A DNA stretch of 64,000 nucleotides from an uncultured SAR116 cluster alpha proteobacterium (GCA_902622875.1 CACNRW010000007.1:17219-81218), one strand, 5' to 3'. Numbered from the stretch's first letter, positions 53,057 through 63,805 are shown. Made by a program: numbers and translations. The notes: generated by a model not told the origin, from the sequence alone.

Positions 53057-53692
53057 TTAGTTGGAATTATTCTGTTCAGGAAAATTATCTGGAAAAAACA
53101 ATAAATGTGATAATTTATTATTATATTTTGCTTTTTGAATTAATACAGTAGTAATTTCTCCAAAAGTATCTTTTATGATCCATTTTTTTAGACTAAATGG
53201 TTTTTCAGAAAATTCCAAAATTAACCCTTCTGTTTTATTATTTTCAGGACTTGTAATTTTTAATGAAATAACTCCAGATATATTTTTAATATTAGTTCTC
53301 AAAGAATTATTATCGAAGTTCAACTTTTTTTTAATTAAAATAGAAAATGGGGAACTTTCAAGAGGTATATTATTTGTTGTTTTTAAATTCCGATTTTGTA
53401 TTGTTAACCAAAATCCTTTGCACGTTATTAAAGTATTATTTGGTTTTTCATAATCAATTCTTAATTTTCCTGGTAAATCAAGATAAATTTTTCCATTGCT
53501 TACATTACCAGAGGGGCCCACTTGTATAAAATCTGCTTCCATACTTTTTAATAATTTAAAAAAATTGCTTATTTTTAACTGTGTTTCATTGACTTGGCTA
53601 TAAGCAGTTGGTATTTGATAGTTTAGTAAGACTGAAAATACTATTAAAAAGTAAACCCAAATAGTACTTTGATGAATTTTCGATTTCTTCAA
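53057..53692 (-). CDS. lolA: Outer-membrane lipoprotein carrier LolA family
   Basis: Signal-like N-terminus; MEADFIQVGPSGNVSNGKIYLDLPGKLRIDYEKPNNTLITCKGFWLTI; adjacent to ftsK. Confidence 0.85.
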   Translation of the reverse strand: MKKSKIHQSTIWVYFLIVFSVLLNYQIPTAYSQVNETQLKISNFFKLLKSMEADFIQVGPSGNVSNGKIYLDLPGKLRIDYEKPNNTLITCKGFWLTIQNRNLKTTNNIPLESSPFSILIKKKLNFDNNSLRTNIKNISGVISLKITSPENNKTEGLILEFSEKPFSLKKWIIKDTFGEITTVLIQKAKYNNKLSHLLFFPDNFPEQNNSN

Positions 53693-56083
53693 CTAATTAT
53701 CCTCAATCAAAACTTCTCTTTTGCCCGCTCTGCCAGGTTTAGAAACAATATTATTTTCTTCCATTTTTTCAATTATAGTAGCTGCTCTGTTATAACCTAT
53801 TTTAAAGTGTCTTTGAATAAAAGAGGTACTTGCCCTTCTCTCTCTTGAGATTAGAGCTACAGCCTGATCATACAACTCATCTTTTTGATTATTAACTTTA
53901 GATGTAAAATTATAAAAATTATCATCATTTAAATTTTCTGGCTCTTCAGTAATAGTTTCATCATAATCTGGAATAGACTGATCAGAAAGAAATTTAGTTA
54001 CCTTTTCAACTTCACTGTCTTCAACAAATGGACCATGGACTCTTGTAACTTTGCCCCCTCCAGCCATGTACAACATATCACCTCGACCAAGAAGTTGTTC
54101 GGCCCCTTGCTCACCTAAAATTGTCCTACTATCGATCTTACTTGTAACTTGAAAAGATATTCTAGTTGGAAAATTAGCTTTAATAGTACCTGTAATCACA
54201 TCTACTGATGGTCTTTGAGTAGCCATTACAACATGTATACCTGCTGCTCTTGCCATTTGAGCTAATCTTTGAACAGCTGCCTCAATTTCTTTTCCTGCGA
54301 CTAACATTAAATCTGCCACTTCATCTATAATAACTACTATAAAAGGTAAAGGTGTAAGACTTATTTGTTGATCTTCATATAAAGGTTGACCGGTGTCGGG
54401 GTCAAATCCAACTTGTATATTTTTTGAAAGAATTTCTCCCTTTTTTCTAGCTTCAATCAACCTTTCATTATAACTATCAATATTTCTTACCCCTAGTTTG
54501 CTCATGGACATGTATCTTGTTTCCATTTCTCGAACAGCCCATTTTAAAGCAACGATTGCTTTTTTAGGCTCAGTTACAACGGGCGTAAGTAGATGAGGAA
54601 TGCCGTCGTAAACTGATAACTCTAACATTTTTGGATCAATCATAATTAATTTACAAGTTTCTGGGGTATGCTTGTATAACAGTGACAAAATCATAGCGTT
54701 TATGCCAACTGATTTACCAGAACCAGTAGTTCCTGCTACTAATAAGTGTGGCATTTTAGCTAAGTCTGCAACAATCGGATAACCAGCTATATTTTTACCT
54801 AAACAAACTGGTAGATTGAAATTTGTACTTTGGAACTCTTGATGTTCTAAAATATTTCTTAAAACAACTGTTTCTCTGACTTTATTTGGTAATTCAATTC
54901 CAATTAAGTTTTGGCCAGGTACCATAGCTACTCTGACAGCTTCAACTGACATTGATCTTGCAATATCGTCTGCTAAAGATATAACTCTCTGGCTTCTCAA
55001 ACCAGGCGCTGGTTGTAAATCGTATCTTGTAACTACAGGACCATACCTTACAGAATCAATGTTTCCATTTATTGAATAATCTGACAAAACACCTTCAAGG
55101 ACTTTTGCGTTTAAATCTAAAGTCTCCTTGCTTGGAGGCTTGATGTCCTGGGTTAAATTTTTTAATAGTTGTACCGATGGTAATATGAAACCACTTTCTG
55201 AACTTAAAGGTAAAGTATCTTGAAAAAAATTTTTTCTTTTAAATTTACCATTTTGACCTTCTTTCTTTTCATTATTTCTTATCAGAATAGGTTTTTTCCT
55301 TATTTGTGGTTTTTTTCTCGGGATAAAGTTTTTGTTTAAATTTAGTAATTTATTTTTTATATAATGAAAGAACCCTTGTTCAAATTCACTTTTCATTGGA
55401 AAATTTTCGGTATTTTTTTGTATGACAAAAAACAAATTATAAAACATACTAAAAATCCATAATATAGGCATTAATAAAGGCCTAATTAGAAACTTTATGA
55501 ATTTAATTTCTGCGGTATCTATAGATAATATCCAAATAAATAATATTAAAGATATAATAAAAGAACTAACTCCAATTATTAATTCACTAGTATTTAAATC
55601 AACACCTAAAGCATTAAATATTCCGTTTGAAAAGTATAATAATAACAACTCAGACAAACCACGTTGACTAATTATTGAAAAGTTTAAGTTAAATGAGTTA
55701 ACCAAAAGGGTTTCTACATAAGTTCCACCTAAAGAACTTAAAAAAATCATTAAAAAAATGGCAAATAACTTTATTTTAAAAAAAATTATTACTGAACTAT
55801 TAAATAATTTTAAAGACCATATAAATAAAACTAAAGATAATAATAAACCCGGAAAAATTCCAAACTCTCTAATTATAAGTCCTGATAACCAAGCTCCTAA
55901 TTCGTTGAACAAATTTGTAGGAGATTTTTCAGACATAAAACCCCAACCCTTATCAACAGGATTAAAAGTTACTAATATGGACATAAGCGATATTGAACAA
56001 AATAAAAGTATAGTTGATAGACTTTTTTTTATTATTCCTATATAGATTACCTTTCCTCCTATTTCTTGATCTTTTTTAACCAT
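53693..56083 (-). CDS. ftsK: DNA translocase FtsK
   Basis: N-terminal TM segments; HLLVAGTTGSGKSVGINAMILSLLYKHTPE; ATQRPSVDVITGTIKANFPTRISFQV; C-terminal gamma winged helix. Confidence 0.97.
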   Translation of the reverse strand: MVKKDQEIGGKVIYIGIIKKSLSTILLFCSISLMSILVTFNPVDKGWGFMSEKSPTNLFNELGAWLSGLIIREFGIFPGLLLSLVLFIWSLKLFNSSVIIFFKIKLFAIFLMIFLSSLGGTYVETLLVNSFNLNFSIISQRGLSELLLLYFSNGIFNALGVDLNTSELIIGVSSFIISLILFIWILSIDTAEIKFIKFLIRPLLMPILWIFSMFYNLFFVIQKNTENFPMKSEFEQGFFHYIKNKLLNLNKNFIPRKKPQIRKKPILIRNNEKKEGQNGKFKRKNFFQDTLPLSSESGFILPSVQLLKNLTQDIKPPSKETLDLNAKVLEGVLSDYSINGNIDSVRYGPVVTRYDLQPAPGLRSQRVISLADDIARSMSVEAVRVAMVPGQNLIGIELPNKVRETVVLRNILEHQEFQSTNFNLPVCLGKNIAGYPIVADLAKMPHLLVAGTTGSGKSVGINAMILSLLYKHTPETCKLIMIDPKMLELSVYDGIPHLLTPVVTEPKKAIVALKWAVREMETRYMSMSKLGVRNIDSYNERLIEARKKGEILSKNIQVGFDPDTGQPLYEDQQISLTPLPFIVVIIDEVADLMLVAGKEIEAAVQRLAQMARAAGIHVVMATQRPSVDVITGTIKANFPTRISFQVTSKIDSRTILGEQGAEQLLGRGDMLYMAGGGKVTRVHGPFVEDSEVEKVTKFLSDQSIPDYDETITEEPENLNDDNFYNFTSKVNNQKDELYDQAVALISRERRASTSFIQRHFKIGYNRAATIIEKMEENNIVSKPGRAGKREVLIEDN

Positions 56084-57288
56084 TAAGAAATTTCTGATTG
56101 TAAAAATAATCGAAGCCTTTTCATTGTTTCTTCAATTACCTCTTTATCATCAACTACAGAGATTCTTAAAAAACCTTTACCTGGATTTATCCCATCTACA
56201 TTTATTCCCATAAAACTTCCTGGCATCACCCTCAATGAAAATTTATTCCATAAAATTTTTGCAGCTTGCTGATCATCTTTTACTTTTAACCATAAAAAAA
56301 AGCCGGCGTCTGGTAACTTAAAATCTTTGCAAAAAGGCTTTAGGTATTTCTCTACAATGGAAAAATTTTGATCATAATGTAAACACGCTTTTTCATGATG
56401 TTCTTCGTCGTCATATAGAGATGCAGCTACTTTTTGTATCGGAATAGGTACTGGAGATGCGCCATTTGAAACTAATAATTTATAACTCTCTATTATATTT
56501 CTATCACCTGCTATAAAACCTGCTCTCATTCCACTGGCATTACTTCTCTTTGAAAGGGAATTAAAAATTATTAAATTATCTAATCCATTTCCCAAACTTG
56601 CAGCTGCTTCTAACGCGCCGGGTGGTTTGGGTCCATTCATTCTAAATATATCGCAATAACATTCGTCAACAGATAAAATGAAGTTATGTTTCCTAGCTAA
56701 TAAGATTGCCTCTTTTAAATAATCAAGACTTGCTACACTTCCGTGTGGATTAGATGGTGAACAAATATACATTATGACTGATGAATTTAGTGTTTTTTCA
56801 GAAATATTGGATATTTCAGGAATATAGTTGTTCTCTGGTAATGCATTTAACCAATATATATCTGATCCACTTGAAATACTACCGGCTCTCCATGCATGGT
56901 AAAAAGGATTAGTAACAAGAGCTGTGGTTTTACCAACTTTCAAATTTTTTGCTAACAGACCTACTAAATGTAAGGGCTCTCGGGTTCCTGGAACAGGTAA
57001 TATATTCTTGTCTAATTTTAAAAGATTTTTAGCACTGGGATATCTTCGTCCTATGTATCTCATTATACTATCTCCAAGGCCTGGAATTGCAACACTTGGA
57101 GGATATTTACCCCAGTCATTAAAATTATCCTCTAAAATAATTTTTGCAAAATTTGGAATATTTAATGTTGGCTCACCTAGTGACATTTTTAAAATTGGGT
57201 GTTCAGGATTAGGCGGTATATTCTCTAGAAGTGATGTTAACTTTCCGAACATCCAATCTTTTAGTATATTATAATCTGGGTTAACCAT
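56083..57288 (-). CDS. Class I/II aminotransferase, DapC-like (N-succinyldiaminopimelate aminotransferase candidate)
   Basis: PLP site FNSLSKRSNASGMRAGFIAGD; SPSNPHGSVASLDYLKEAI; 401 aa. Confidence 0.88.
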   Translation of the reverse strand: MVNPDYNILKDWMFGKLTSLLENIPPNPEHPILKMSLGEPTLNIPNFAKIILEDNFNDWGKYPPSVAIPGLGDSIMRYIGRRYPSAKNLLKLDKNILPVPGTREPLHLVGLLAKNLKVGKTTALVTNPFYHAWRAGSISSGSDIYWLNALPENNYIPEISNISEKTLNSSVIMYICSPSNPHGSVASLDYLKEAILLARKHNFILSVDECYCDIFRMNGPKPPGALEAAASLGNGLDNLIIFNSLSKRSNASGMRAGFIAGDRNIIESYKLLVSNGASPVPIPIQKVAASLYDDEEHHEKACLHYDQNFSIVEKYLKPFCKDFKLPDAGFFLWLKVKDDQQAAKILWNKFSLRVMPGSFMGINVDGINPGKGFLRISVVDDKEVIEETMKRLRLFLQSEIS

Positions 57289-57384
57289 TTTAGACTTTCA
57301 ACATATTTACAATATTTATTTATTTTTTATATTATAATATTAAATATTAAAACTAAAACATGATAATTAAGTAAGACAAATAAT

Positions 57385-58599
57385 ATGAAATCAGTAGAAA
57401 TTAAAAAAAACTTACCAAAAGAATGTTTTCATAAAATTTGTGTTGTAGGCGGAGGTTTGACAGGTGCTATTATGACCTTAATGCTTAAAAAGTCTAATTT
57501 ATTTAAATCGGATGAAATTGGATGGATTAAACCTAAAATTAAGGCCTCCAATGACATACGAACTACGTTTTTTAATGAAAAGAGTTTAGAGTTACTTAAA
57601 GGATTAAATCTATTAAAAAATCTTGGGAGTAATGATTATACATATATAAAAAAAATTCAGGTATTTGGAATGGATAGCTTATCTCCTTTAGAATGGTATT
57701 ATTCCGAACCAGAATTAAATTTTGGAGCCGTTATTAAAAATGACATTATTTTAAAATCTGTTATTGAACAGTTAAATGATATCAAACATTATGAAAGTTT
57801 GGTTACAAACACTCAACACGATGATTTTGAAAGAACTTTGTATTTAAAAGATAAAACAATTATAAAAACCTATTTAGTTTTAGCTGCAGATGGCAAAAAT
57901 TCCTATCTAAGAAAGTTATTGTCAATAAGGGCTTTTCAGAAAAAAGTTAACCACGTAGCTCTATCTGGATTTTTACAAAAGTCAAAAAATCATAACAATA
58001 CTGCTATTCAAGCTTTTACAGATTTAGGCCCTATTGGTCTTTTGCCATTTGAAAATACAAATATTATCAATTTTGTTCAAAGTATTGAAGAAAGTAAATG
58101 TAAACAAATTTTATCAAAAACTAACCCAGAACAATATATATGCGATAACTTGAATGGTTTTTTTTCTCACGTTGACTTTAAATTTAAGCCTTTAAAAAAA
58201 GTGAACCAATTTAATAATATATTATCTAGTTGGAAACTAGATTTAAACTTCATAGTCAATCCAACAGCATATAGGGCAATATTAATTGGTGATGCTGCAC
58301 ATTCAATACACCCTCTTGCTGGACAAGGGTTCAACTTAGCTTTAAGGGATTGTTCTTCAGTAATAAAATCAATAAGTGATAATTTAAAGTTTGGACATGA
58401 TCTAGGCGAAAACTCTATTTTAAATTCTTATAAAGATGATAGATTACCTAAAACCTTAGCAATGACTACAATTACTGATTTTCTTTTTTATGGATTTACA
58501 TCTAAGTCCAAAAAAACACAGTTATTTTTGACAAAGGGAATGGAGACGTTGAATAAAACTAAGTTGAAAAATATATTTAGAGATATTGCTTCAGTTTAA
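57385..58599 (+). CDS. FAD-dependent hydroxylase, UbiH/UbiF/COQ6-like
   Basis: KICVVGGGLTGAIMTLML; AADGKNSYLRKLL; LIGDAAHSIHPLAGQGFNLALRDCSSV. Confidence 0.9.
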   Translation: MKSVEIKKNLPKECFHKICVVGGGLTGAIMTLMLKKSNLFKSDEIGWIKPKIKASNDIRTTFFNEKSLELLKGLNLLKNLGSNDYTYIKKIQVFGMDSLSPLEWYYSEPELNFGAVIKNDIILKSVIEQLNDIKHYESLVTNTQHDDFERTLYLKDKTIIKTYLVLAADGKNSYLRKLLSIRAFQKKVNHVALSGFLQKSKNHNNTAIQAFTDLGPIGLLPFENTNIINFVQSIEESKCKQILSKTNPEQYICDNLNGFFSHVDFKFKPLKKVNQFNNILSSWKLDLNFIVNPTAYRAILIGDAAHSIHPLAGQGFNLALRDCSSVIKSISDNLKFGHDLGENSILNSYKDDRLPKTLAMTTITDFLFYGFTSKSKKTQLFLTKGMETLNKTKLKNIFRDIASV

Positions 58600-58926
58600 T
58601 TGCAGGGAATTATAATAACTTTCTATGTATTTTTTTTGATGTTTGCCGTAGTCGTATAATAAATTCCAACTAAAAATTCCAGAACTGTGGTTATCAGAAA
58701 AAATAATCCTTATCGCATAATTTCCAACTTCCTCAATTTTATTTATCAATACATTTTTCTTATTTTTTACTATTATTTTTGGACCTCCGTGACCTTGGAC
58801 ATCTGCAGAAGGACATTCTACTCTAAGTAGTTCGGCAGAAATTTTAAAACTAGATTCGTCATTAAATAAAATAAATAAATATTCACCATTTTTTAATTTT
58901 TCTATAGAGACCGGCCAAACTTCCAT
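58591..58926 (-). CDS. DUF971 (gamma-butyrobetaine hydroxylase-like N-terminal) domain protein
   Basis: FKISAELLRVECPSADVQGHG; NYAIRIIFSDNHSSGIFSWNLLYDYG. Confidence 0.9.
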   Translation of the reverse strand: MEVWPVSIEKLKNGEYLFILFNDESSFKISAELLRVECPSADVQGHGGPKIIVKNKKNVLINKIEEVGNYAIRIIFSDNHSSGIFSWNLLYDYGKHQKKYIESYYNSLQLN

Positions 58927-59036
58927 ATGAAATATTCCTTTTAAAGTTTAAACTATTTCGTGTTAACTCTAACTATCTTAAAGAAATTATAATGTAATAA
59001 AAACACATGTAATTATTTTAGTTGAGAACATTTGCC

Positions 59037-59690
59037 TCAATGTTTAACAATTTGTGAAATATCTTCTTGACTGGCATAACTCTCTATAATTGATTGTAAC
59101 AAATCACCCCTTTTAGATATTGATACTGTTTCTAACAACAACTGTTTTTCTTCAAATGCAAGAGGGCAAATCATCGTTATTTGATCAACAAAGTTATAAT
59201 CGTTACAGTTATCAATTACTTCAAAGTTAACTTTAATATTTTTAATCTTAAAATATTTTTTTAGTGATGACTTTAGACTTGTAAATTTTTCATTTATGTT
59301 TTGTTTTTTTAAGTCTTGACTAAATCTATCCCATTTAATTTGGGCTTCTTTAAAATTTTTTCTATTAGTCTTTTCAGAAATTAGCTCAAATCTACTCAAG
59401 CCTTTTAAAGTTATCAGATACCTCTTATCTTCTGTTTCTTCAAACTTTATAATTTTACCTGCACAACCAACGTCATAAAGTTTGTTTTGATTAGAATTGT
59501 TGGGTTGTATTATTCCAACTAACCTACTCTTTGACGAAACAGCTTTATTAATCATTTCTAAATAACGTGTTTCAAAAATATTTAATGGGAGATACGTATT
59601 GGGAAACATTACCACCCCTTCAAGAGGAAATACTGGTATGAGATCAGGAAGTCCATTATCAATATTATTGTTAATTGTCATTTGATACAT
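59037..59690 (-). CDS. LON peptidase substrate-binding domain protein (start 59690 or 59681)
   Basis: LIPVFPLEGVVMFPNTYLPLNIFETRYLEMI; the longer ORF (to 59738) overlaps the thioredoxin gene. Confidence 0.88.
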   Translation of the reverse strand: MYQMTINNNIDNGLPDLIPVFPLEGVVMFPNTYLPLNIFETRYLEMINKAVSSKSRLVGIIQPNNSNQNKLYDVGCAGKIIKFEETEDKRYLITLKGLSRFELISEKTNRKNFKEAQIKWDRFSQDLKKQNINEKFTSLKSSLKKYFKIKNIKVNFEVIDNCNDYNFVDQITMICPLAFEEKQLLLETVSISKRGDLLQSIIESYASQEDISQIVKH

Positions 59691-59700
59691 ATACTTTTTT

Positions 59701-60609
59701 CTATGAAAATAGTAAAGTAGCAAGCTTTCTTCTTGCATTTATTGTTTCTTCGGCTTCAAAACCAGCAGATGTAAAAAATTCTAATAATTGTTTTCTAGCT
59801 TTTTGTTCTTTCCAATCTCTATCTATTTTAATTGATGTTAATAACATATCAAAAGAAGCTTCTATTTCATTATTTCCAAACAAGGCGATGGCCATTTCTA
59901 ATAAATAATCTAAATTTTGTGGATCTTTTTTCAAATTATCTTTTAATACTTGTATGTTTTCCTTCGCTTTAAACGCCTTCTCTGAGGTGCTTAGAGATAA
60001 TAAAGCGTCTGTAACAGGTTTAGAGTTTTGTATTTCAGCGTCTAATTCATCAATGATATTTCTAACTTCTTTAAACTTATTAAGACCAATCATTGATCTA
60101 ATTAGAGTTCCAAAACCTAATTGGCTTTCAGGATCAAATTGTAAAATTTTTTGAGCAATATTTAACGCATCACTCCAATTCCTCTCTTCAATTTTTTGTT
60201 GAGCAGTTGCAAGTAAGACTTCGACTTCTTCACCAGGTCCTGATAAATTTGCTGATTTTCTTACAAACTCTAAAATTTCACTATTAATTTTAACACCTTG
60301 GAACCCATCAACTACTTTACCTTCAAAAAATGTATAAACTGTGGGAATTGATTGAATTCTTAATTGAGCAGCAATATCTTGATTTTGATCTATATCAATT
60401 TTAGCTAAAGTGATTTTTTCCCATTGATCTTTTACAGCGTTTTCTAATAATGGCGTAAGCTGTTTACAGGGTTCACACCAAGGAGCCCAAAAGTCTACTA
60501 TTATTGGTTTTTCCTTCGAAGCTTCAATTACATCGGTCATAAACGTGTCAGCATTCACATCAATGATGTTAGTTTTTGAAATCATGCTATCTTTATCAAT
60601 ATTATTCAT
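59701..60609 (-). CDS. Thioredoxin-domain/TPR co-chaperone, CnoX (YbbN)-like
   Basis: VDFWAPWCEPCKQLTPLLE active site plus C-terminal TPR-like region LGFGTLIRSMIGL... Confidence 0.92.
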   Translation of the reverse strand: MNNIDKDSMISKTNIIDVNADTFMTDVIEASKEKPIIVDFWAPWCEPCKQLTPLLENAVKDQWEKITLAKIDIDQNQDIAAQLRIQSIPTVYTFFEGKVVDGFQGVKINSEILEFVRKSANLSGPGEEVEVLLATAQQKIEERNWSDALNIAQKILQFDPESQLGFGTLIRSMIGLNKFKEVRNIIDELDAEIQNSKPVTDALLSLSTSEKAFKAKENIQVLKDNLKKDPQNLDYLLEMAIALFGNNEIEASFDMLLTSIKIDRDWKEQKARKQLLEFFTSAGFEAEETINARRKLATLLFS

Positions 60610-60765
60610 TATTTTAATGTTCTCCTTTTAATAAAATATTTACATTGATACAGTTGTAAATTTATTCAACAACATATTACAAAATACTACAATTGACCAA
60701 TCTTGAAAGTGTGTATATTTAATTATTATTATTATATTAAATCATTATAAAATTGATACTTTGAT

Positions 60766-61725
60766 ATGACTAAAAAACTGAATATTGCTCTAATCGGTTG
60801 TGGTAGCTGGGGGAAAAATATAGCCAGAAACTTACATAAAATAGGGGTGTTAGCTTGTATATATGATACAGACCAAAGTTTATCACAAAAATTTTGTCAC
60901 GATTTTAATTTACCCTGCTATACGATTAACGATATTTTTAAAAATGAAAATATACAAGCCTTAGTAATAGCAACATCTGCTAAAACACATAAAGATTTAG
61001 CCGAAGAGGCTCTAATTAATAATAAGGATATTTTAATAGAAAAACCATTTTGCTTATCTTTGTCTGATGCAAATACCCTTTCAGAATTAGCTATAAAGAA
61101 AAATAGAGTTTTAATGGTTGGACATCTATTAAATTATCATAATGCATTTATCAAAATGAAAGATCTTATTATAGAAGGTAAAATAGGAGAGACCAAAAAT
61201 ATTCGGGCTCACAGGTTAGCTTTAGGTGCTATTCGTTCGCATGAGTCTGTTTTATATGACTTAGCAGCACATGATATATCTATGGTTCTTGCTATAATGC
61301 AAGAATTACCAGTGGAGATAAATGCTCACTCCATTCATCATAATTCTAATATTGGACCAGATGCAATTAGTATTAAGCTCTCTTTCAAAAAAGGGGCTAC
61401 AGCATTAATAAATTGTGATTGGATGTGTCCTTATAAAGAACATAAGTTTTCTGTTATTGGTTCTAAAGGATCTCTAATATTTGATGATATACAAAGCTGG
61501 TCAAAAAAACTTTGTTATAATCCATCAAGTATTAACTCAGATAATTCTATTGATATGTTCCCAATTGAAAAAATTATACTTAAAGAAAGTGAACCCCTCA
61601 AAAATGAGTTAGAAGAATTTATTAGCTGTGTACAAGCAAGGAAAAAACCTTTAACAGATCATCAAGAAGCAGTTAATGTCCAAAGTGTGATGCAGATGAT
61701 AGAAAAAAAACTACAAAATATTTAG
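60766..61725 (+). CDS. Gfo/Idh/MocA family oxidoreductase (WlbA/WbpB-like)
   Basis: NIALIGCGSWGKNIARNLHKIG; DILIEKPFCLSLSDAN; SVLYDLAAHDISM. Confidence 0.88.
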   Translation: MTKKLNIALIGCGSWGKNIARNLHKIGVLACIYDTDQSLSQKFCHDFNLPCYTINDIFKNENIQALVIATSAKTHKDLAEEALINNKDILIEKPFCLSLSDANTLSELAIKKNRVLMVGHLLNYHNAFIKMKDLIIEGKIGETKNIRAHRLALGAIRSHESVLYDLAAHDISMVLAIMQELPVEINAHSIHHNSNIGPDAISIKLSFKKGATALINCDWMCPYKEHKFSVIGSKGSLIFDDIQSWSKKLCYNPSSINSDNSIDMFPIEKIILKESEPLKNELEEFISCVQARKKPLTDHQEAVNVQSVMQMIEKKLQNI

Positions 61726-61732
61726 GTCACTC

Positions 61733-62872
61733 ATGATACCATTTATTGATTTAAAATCTCAACAGAAACTTATTCGTAATAAAATCGAAGAACGTATAAA
61801 AACAGTTTTGGATCATGGACAATATATTTTAGGACCAGAGGTTAAGGAGCTTGAAAAAAAGCTTAGTATTTTCACTGGTGCAAAATATGTATTATGTTGT
61901 TCGAGTGGGACAGATGCATTGTTATTAGCTCTTTTGGGACTAAAACTCAAAGCAGGTGAGGGTGTAATAGTACCTGCCTTTTCATTTGCATCATCTGCAG
62001 AAGTTATGCCCTTGTTAGGAGCAATACCAGTTTTTATAGACGTAGAAAAAGATACATTTAACTTAGATCCAAGTAAGCTAGCTGATGCTTTTAAAACAGC
62101 TACAGAAATAGGAATTAAAGTTAAAGGCATAATGTCTGTTGGGTTATTTGGACAAACTGCTCATATGAAACCAATCAATGAATTTGCCAAAAATAATAAC
62201 TTGTGGGTTCTTGACGATGCAGCCCAGTCATTTGGAGGAAAATATTATGGGAATAATGTTGGAAACCTCTGCGAAGTATCTGCAACTTCATTTTTTCCCG
62301 CAAAACCACTAGGATGCTACGGTGATGGAGGTGCTATTTTTACAAATGATCCTGAAATATACGAAATAGCTAACTCTTCTCATGTTCATGGAATGGGCAA
62401 AAATAGATATGAATATGAAAGAATTGGTATGAATGCTCGAATATCAACCATTCAAGCTGCAATATTATTAGAAAAACTTGAAATTTTTCCTTCAGAGTTA
62501 AGAAAAAGACAGAACGTTGCCCATAATTATAATAAACATCTTAATGATTTAAAACTTAATATAAAATTACCTTTAATTAAAAATAAATGCGTAAGTAGTT
62601 GGGCTCAATATACTATAATATTACCTGAGAACATTGATAGATCTAAGCTGCAACAAGAGTTGAATTCTAAAGGTATTCCGACCGCAATATATTATCCCAT
62701 TCCACTCAGTGAACACGAACCTTACAAGAACTTCCCAATATCTAAAGGTGGACTATCAAATACAAATTACCTAGCACGAAACGTTTTATCATTGCCTATG
62801 CATCCATATTTAACCGAGGATGACATTATCAACATTTCAAAAAATATTCATGAAGCTTTTAAAAATAACTAA
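61733..62872 (+). CDS. DegT/DnrJ/EryC1/StrS aminotransferase (WbpE-like)
   Basis: MIPFIDLKSQQKLIRNKIEERIKTVLDHGQYILGPEVKELE; CSSGTDALLLALL; DDAAQSFGGKYYG; ATSFFPAKPLGCYGDGGAIFT. Confidence 0.95.
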   Translation: MIPFIDLKSQQKLIRNKIEERIKTVLDHGQYILGPEVKELEKKLSIFTGAKYVLCCSSGTDALLLALLGLKLKAGEGVIVPAFSFASSAEVMPLLGAIPVFIDVEKDTFNLDPSKLADAFKTATEIGIKVKGIMSVGLFGQTAHMKPINEFAKNNNLWVLDDAAQSFGGKYYGNNVGNLCEVSATSFFPAKPLGCYGDGGAIFTNDPEIYEIANSSHVHGMGKNRYEYERIGMNARISTIQAAILLEKLEIFPSELRKRQNVAHNYNKHLNDLKLNIKLPLIKNKCVSSWAQYTIILPENIDRSKLQQELNSKGIPTAIYYPIPLSEHEPYKNFPISKGGLSNTNYLARNVLSLPMHPYLTEDDIINISKNIHEAFKNN

Positions 62873-62926
62873 TTTTTGATTTTTCTTGATACTATCAATT
62901 AGAATGTTATATTTCATTTTAATTAA

Positions 62927-63001
62927 GCGGGCGTAGCTCAGTGGTAGAGCATCTCGTTGCCAACGAGAATGTCGAGAGTTCGAATCTCTTCGCCCGCTCC
63001 A
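62927..63001 (+). tRNA. tRNA-Gly (anticodon GCC), CCA encoded
   Basis: Acceptor GCGGGCG/CGCCCGC; anticodon stem tctcg/cgaga with loop ttgccaa; T-arm GAGAGTTCGAATCTC; CCA at 62999-63001. Confidence 0.97.
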
Positions 63002-63174
63002 ATTTCATAATTGTAGAAAAGCTTGTCCACAGATATTTTGAACAAAAAGCAGTTCCAAAATATTTGTCAGGCAAAAGAAAAGTATAAACCAAATAAATTT
63101 TTAAGTCTGAAATTGTTTATTACAATACTTTCAATAATGACAACTCAAAGTTATTTTCCATTATATTCCTATGA

Positions 63175-63468
63175 TTAGTACTCTTTACTGTTATTAAGTT
63201 CATAAAGAGTTTTACCTTTGTACATCCAAAATTGTGGACCAGCAATTTTACCCCATTCATACCCCATCTCATTAATTATAGTTAATGCTGATTTAGATAA
63301 AGATGTTATTTCACCTTCTATCTTACCAAGTCTTATGAGGTTGTTACGAATAGACTTTTGACTACGATTAAGATTTCTACAGATTTTATAAACAGAGTAA
63401 CCTCCATCAAACATTCTACGAAGTTCAGCTGTCTCATATTTTGTATATCTTCCAACTCTTCTATTCAT
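63175..63468 (-). CDS. Hypothetical protein with HTH-like N-terminus
   Basis: 97 aa; RYTKYETAELRRMFDGGYSVYKICRNLNRSQKSIRNNLIRLG looks like a helix-turn-helix (SANT/recombinase-like). Confidence 0.55.
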   Translation of the reverse strand: MNRRVGRYTKYETAELRRMFDGGYSVYKICRNLNRSQKSIRNNLIRLGKIEGEITSLSKSALTIINEMGYEWGKIAGPQFWMYKGKTLYELNNSKEY

Positions 63469-63479
63469 AATTAAAACTT

Positions 63480-63698
63480 CTAGCTATAATTAATAACCGC
63501 TCCACACCATACTGAAAATGATAACCAAAGTATTGGAATACTATATTCGCAATTATTTTCATATCCGTAATAAATAACAAATGCGAACCATATACCAAAC
63601 CATAAAACCCAGCCTATATGAAAATCATAATCTTTAAGAGCAAGGTAGCCTGTTATAAAAATTATTATTGGAATACCAATAAAATTTCTTAGATTCAT
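63480..63698 (-). CDS. Hypothetical small membrane protein
   Basis: 72 aa, three hydrophobic segments; 11 nt upstream of the HTH ORF, same strand. Confidence 0.5.
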   Translation of the reverse strand: MNLRNFIGIPIIIFITGYLALKDYDFHIGWVLWFGIWFAFVIYYGYENNCEYSIPILWLSFSVWCGAVINYS

Positions 63699-63805
63699 TT
63701 TGCTTGTTCCTTACAGGATTAATTTATTTCAAATTTATCATAAATTAGTAACATAAGAAGACTTTAGTATATTTTAAATTGAATTTTAATTTAGAGGTTA
63801 GAGGT

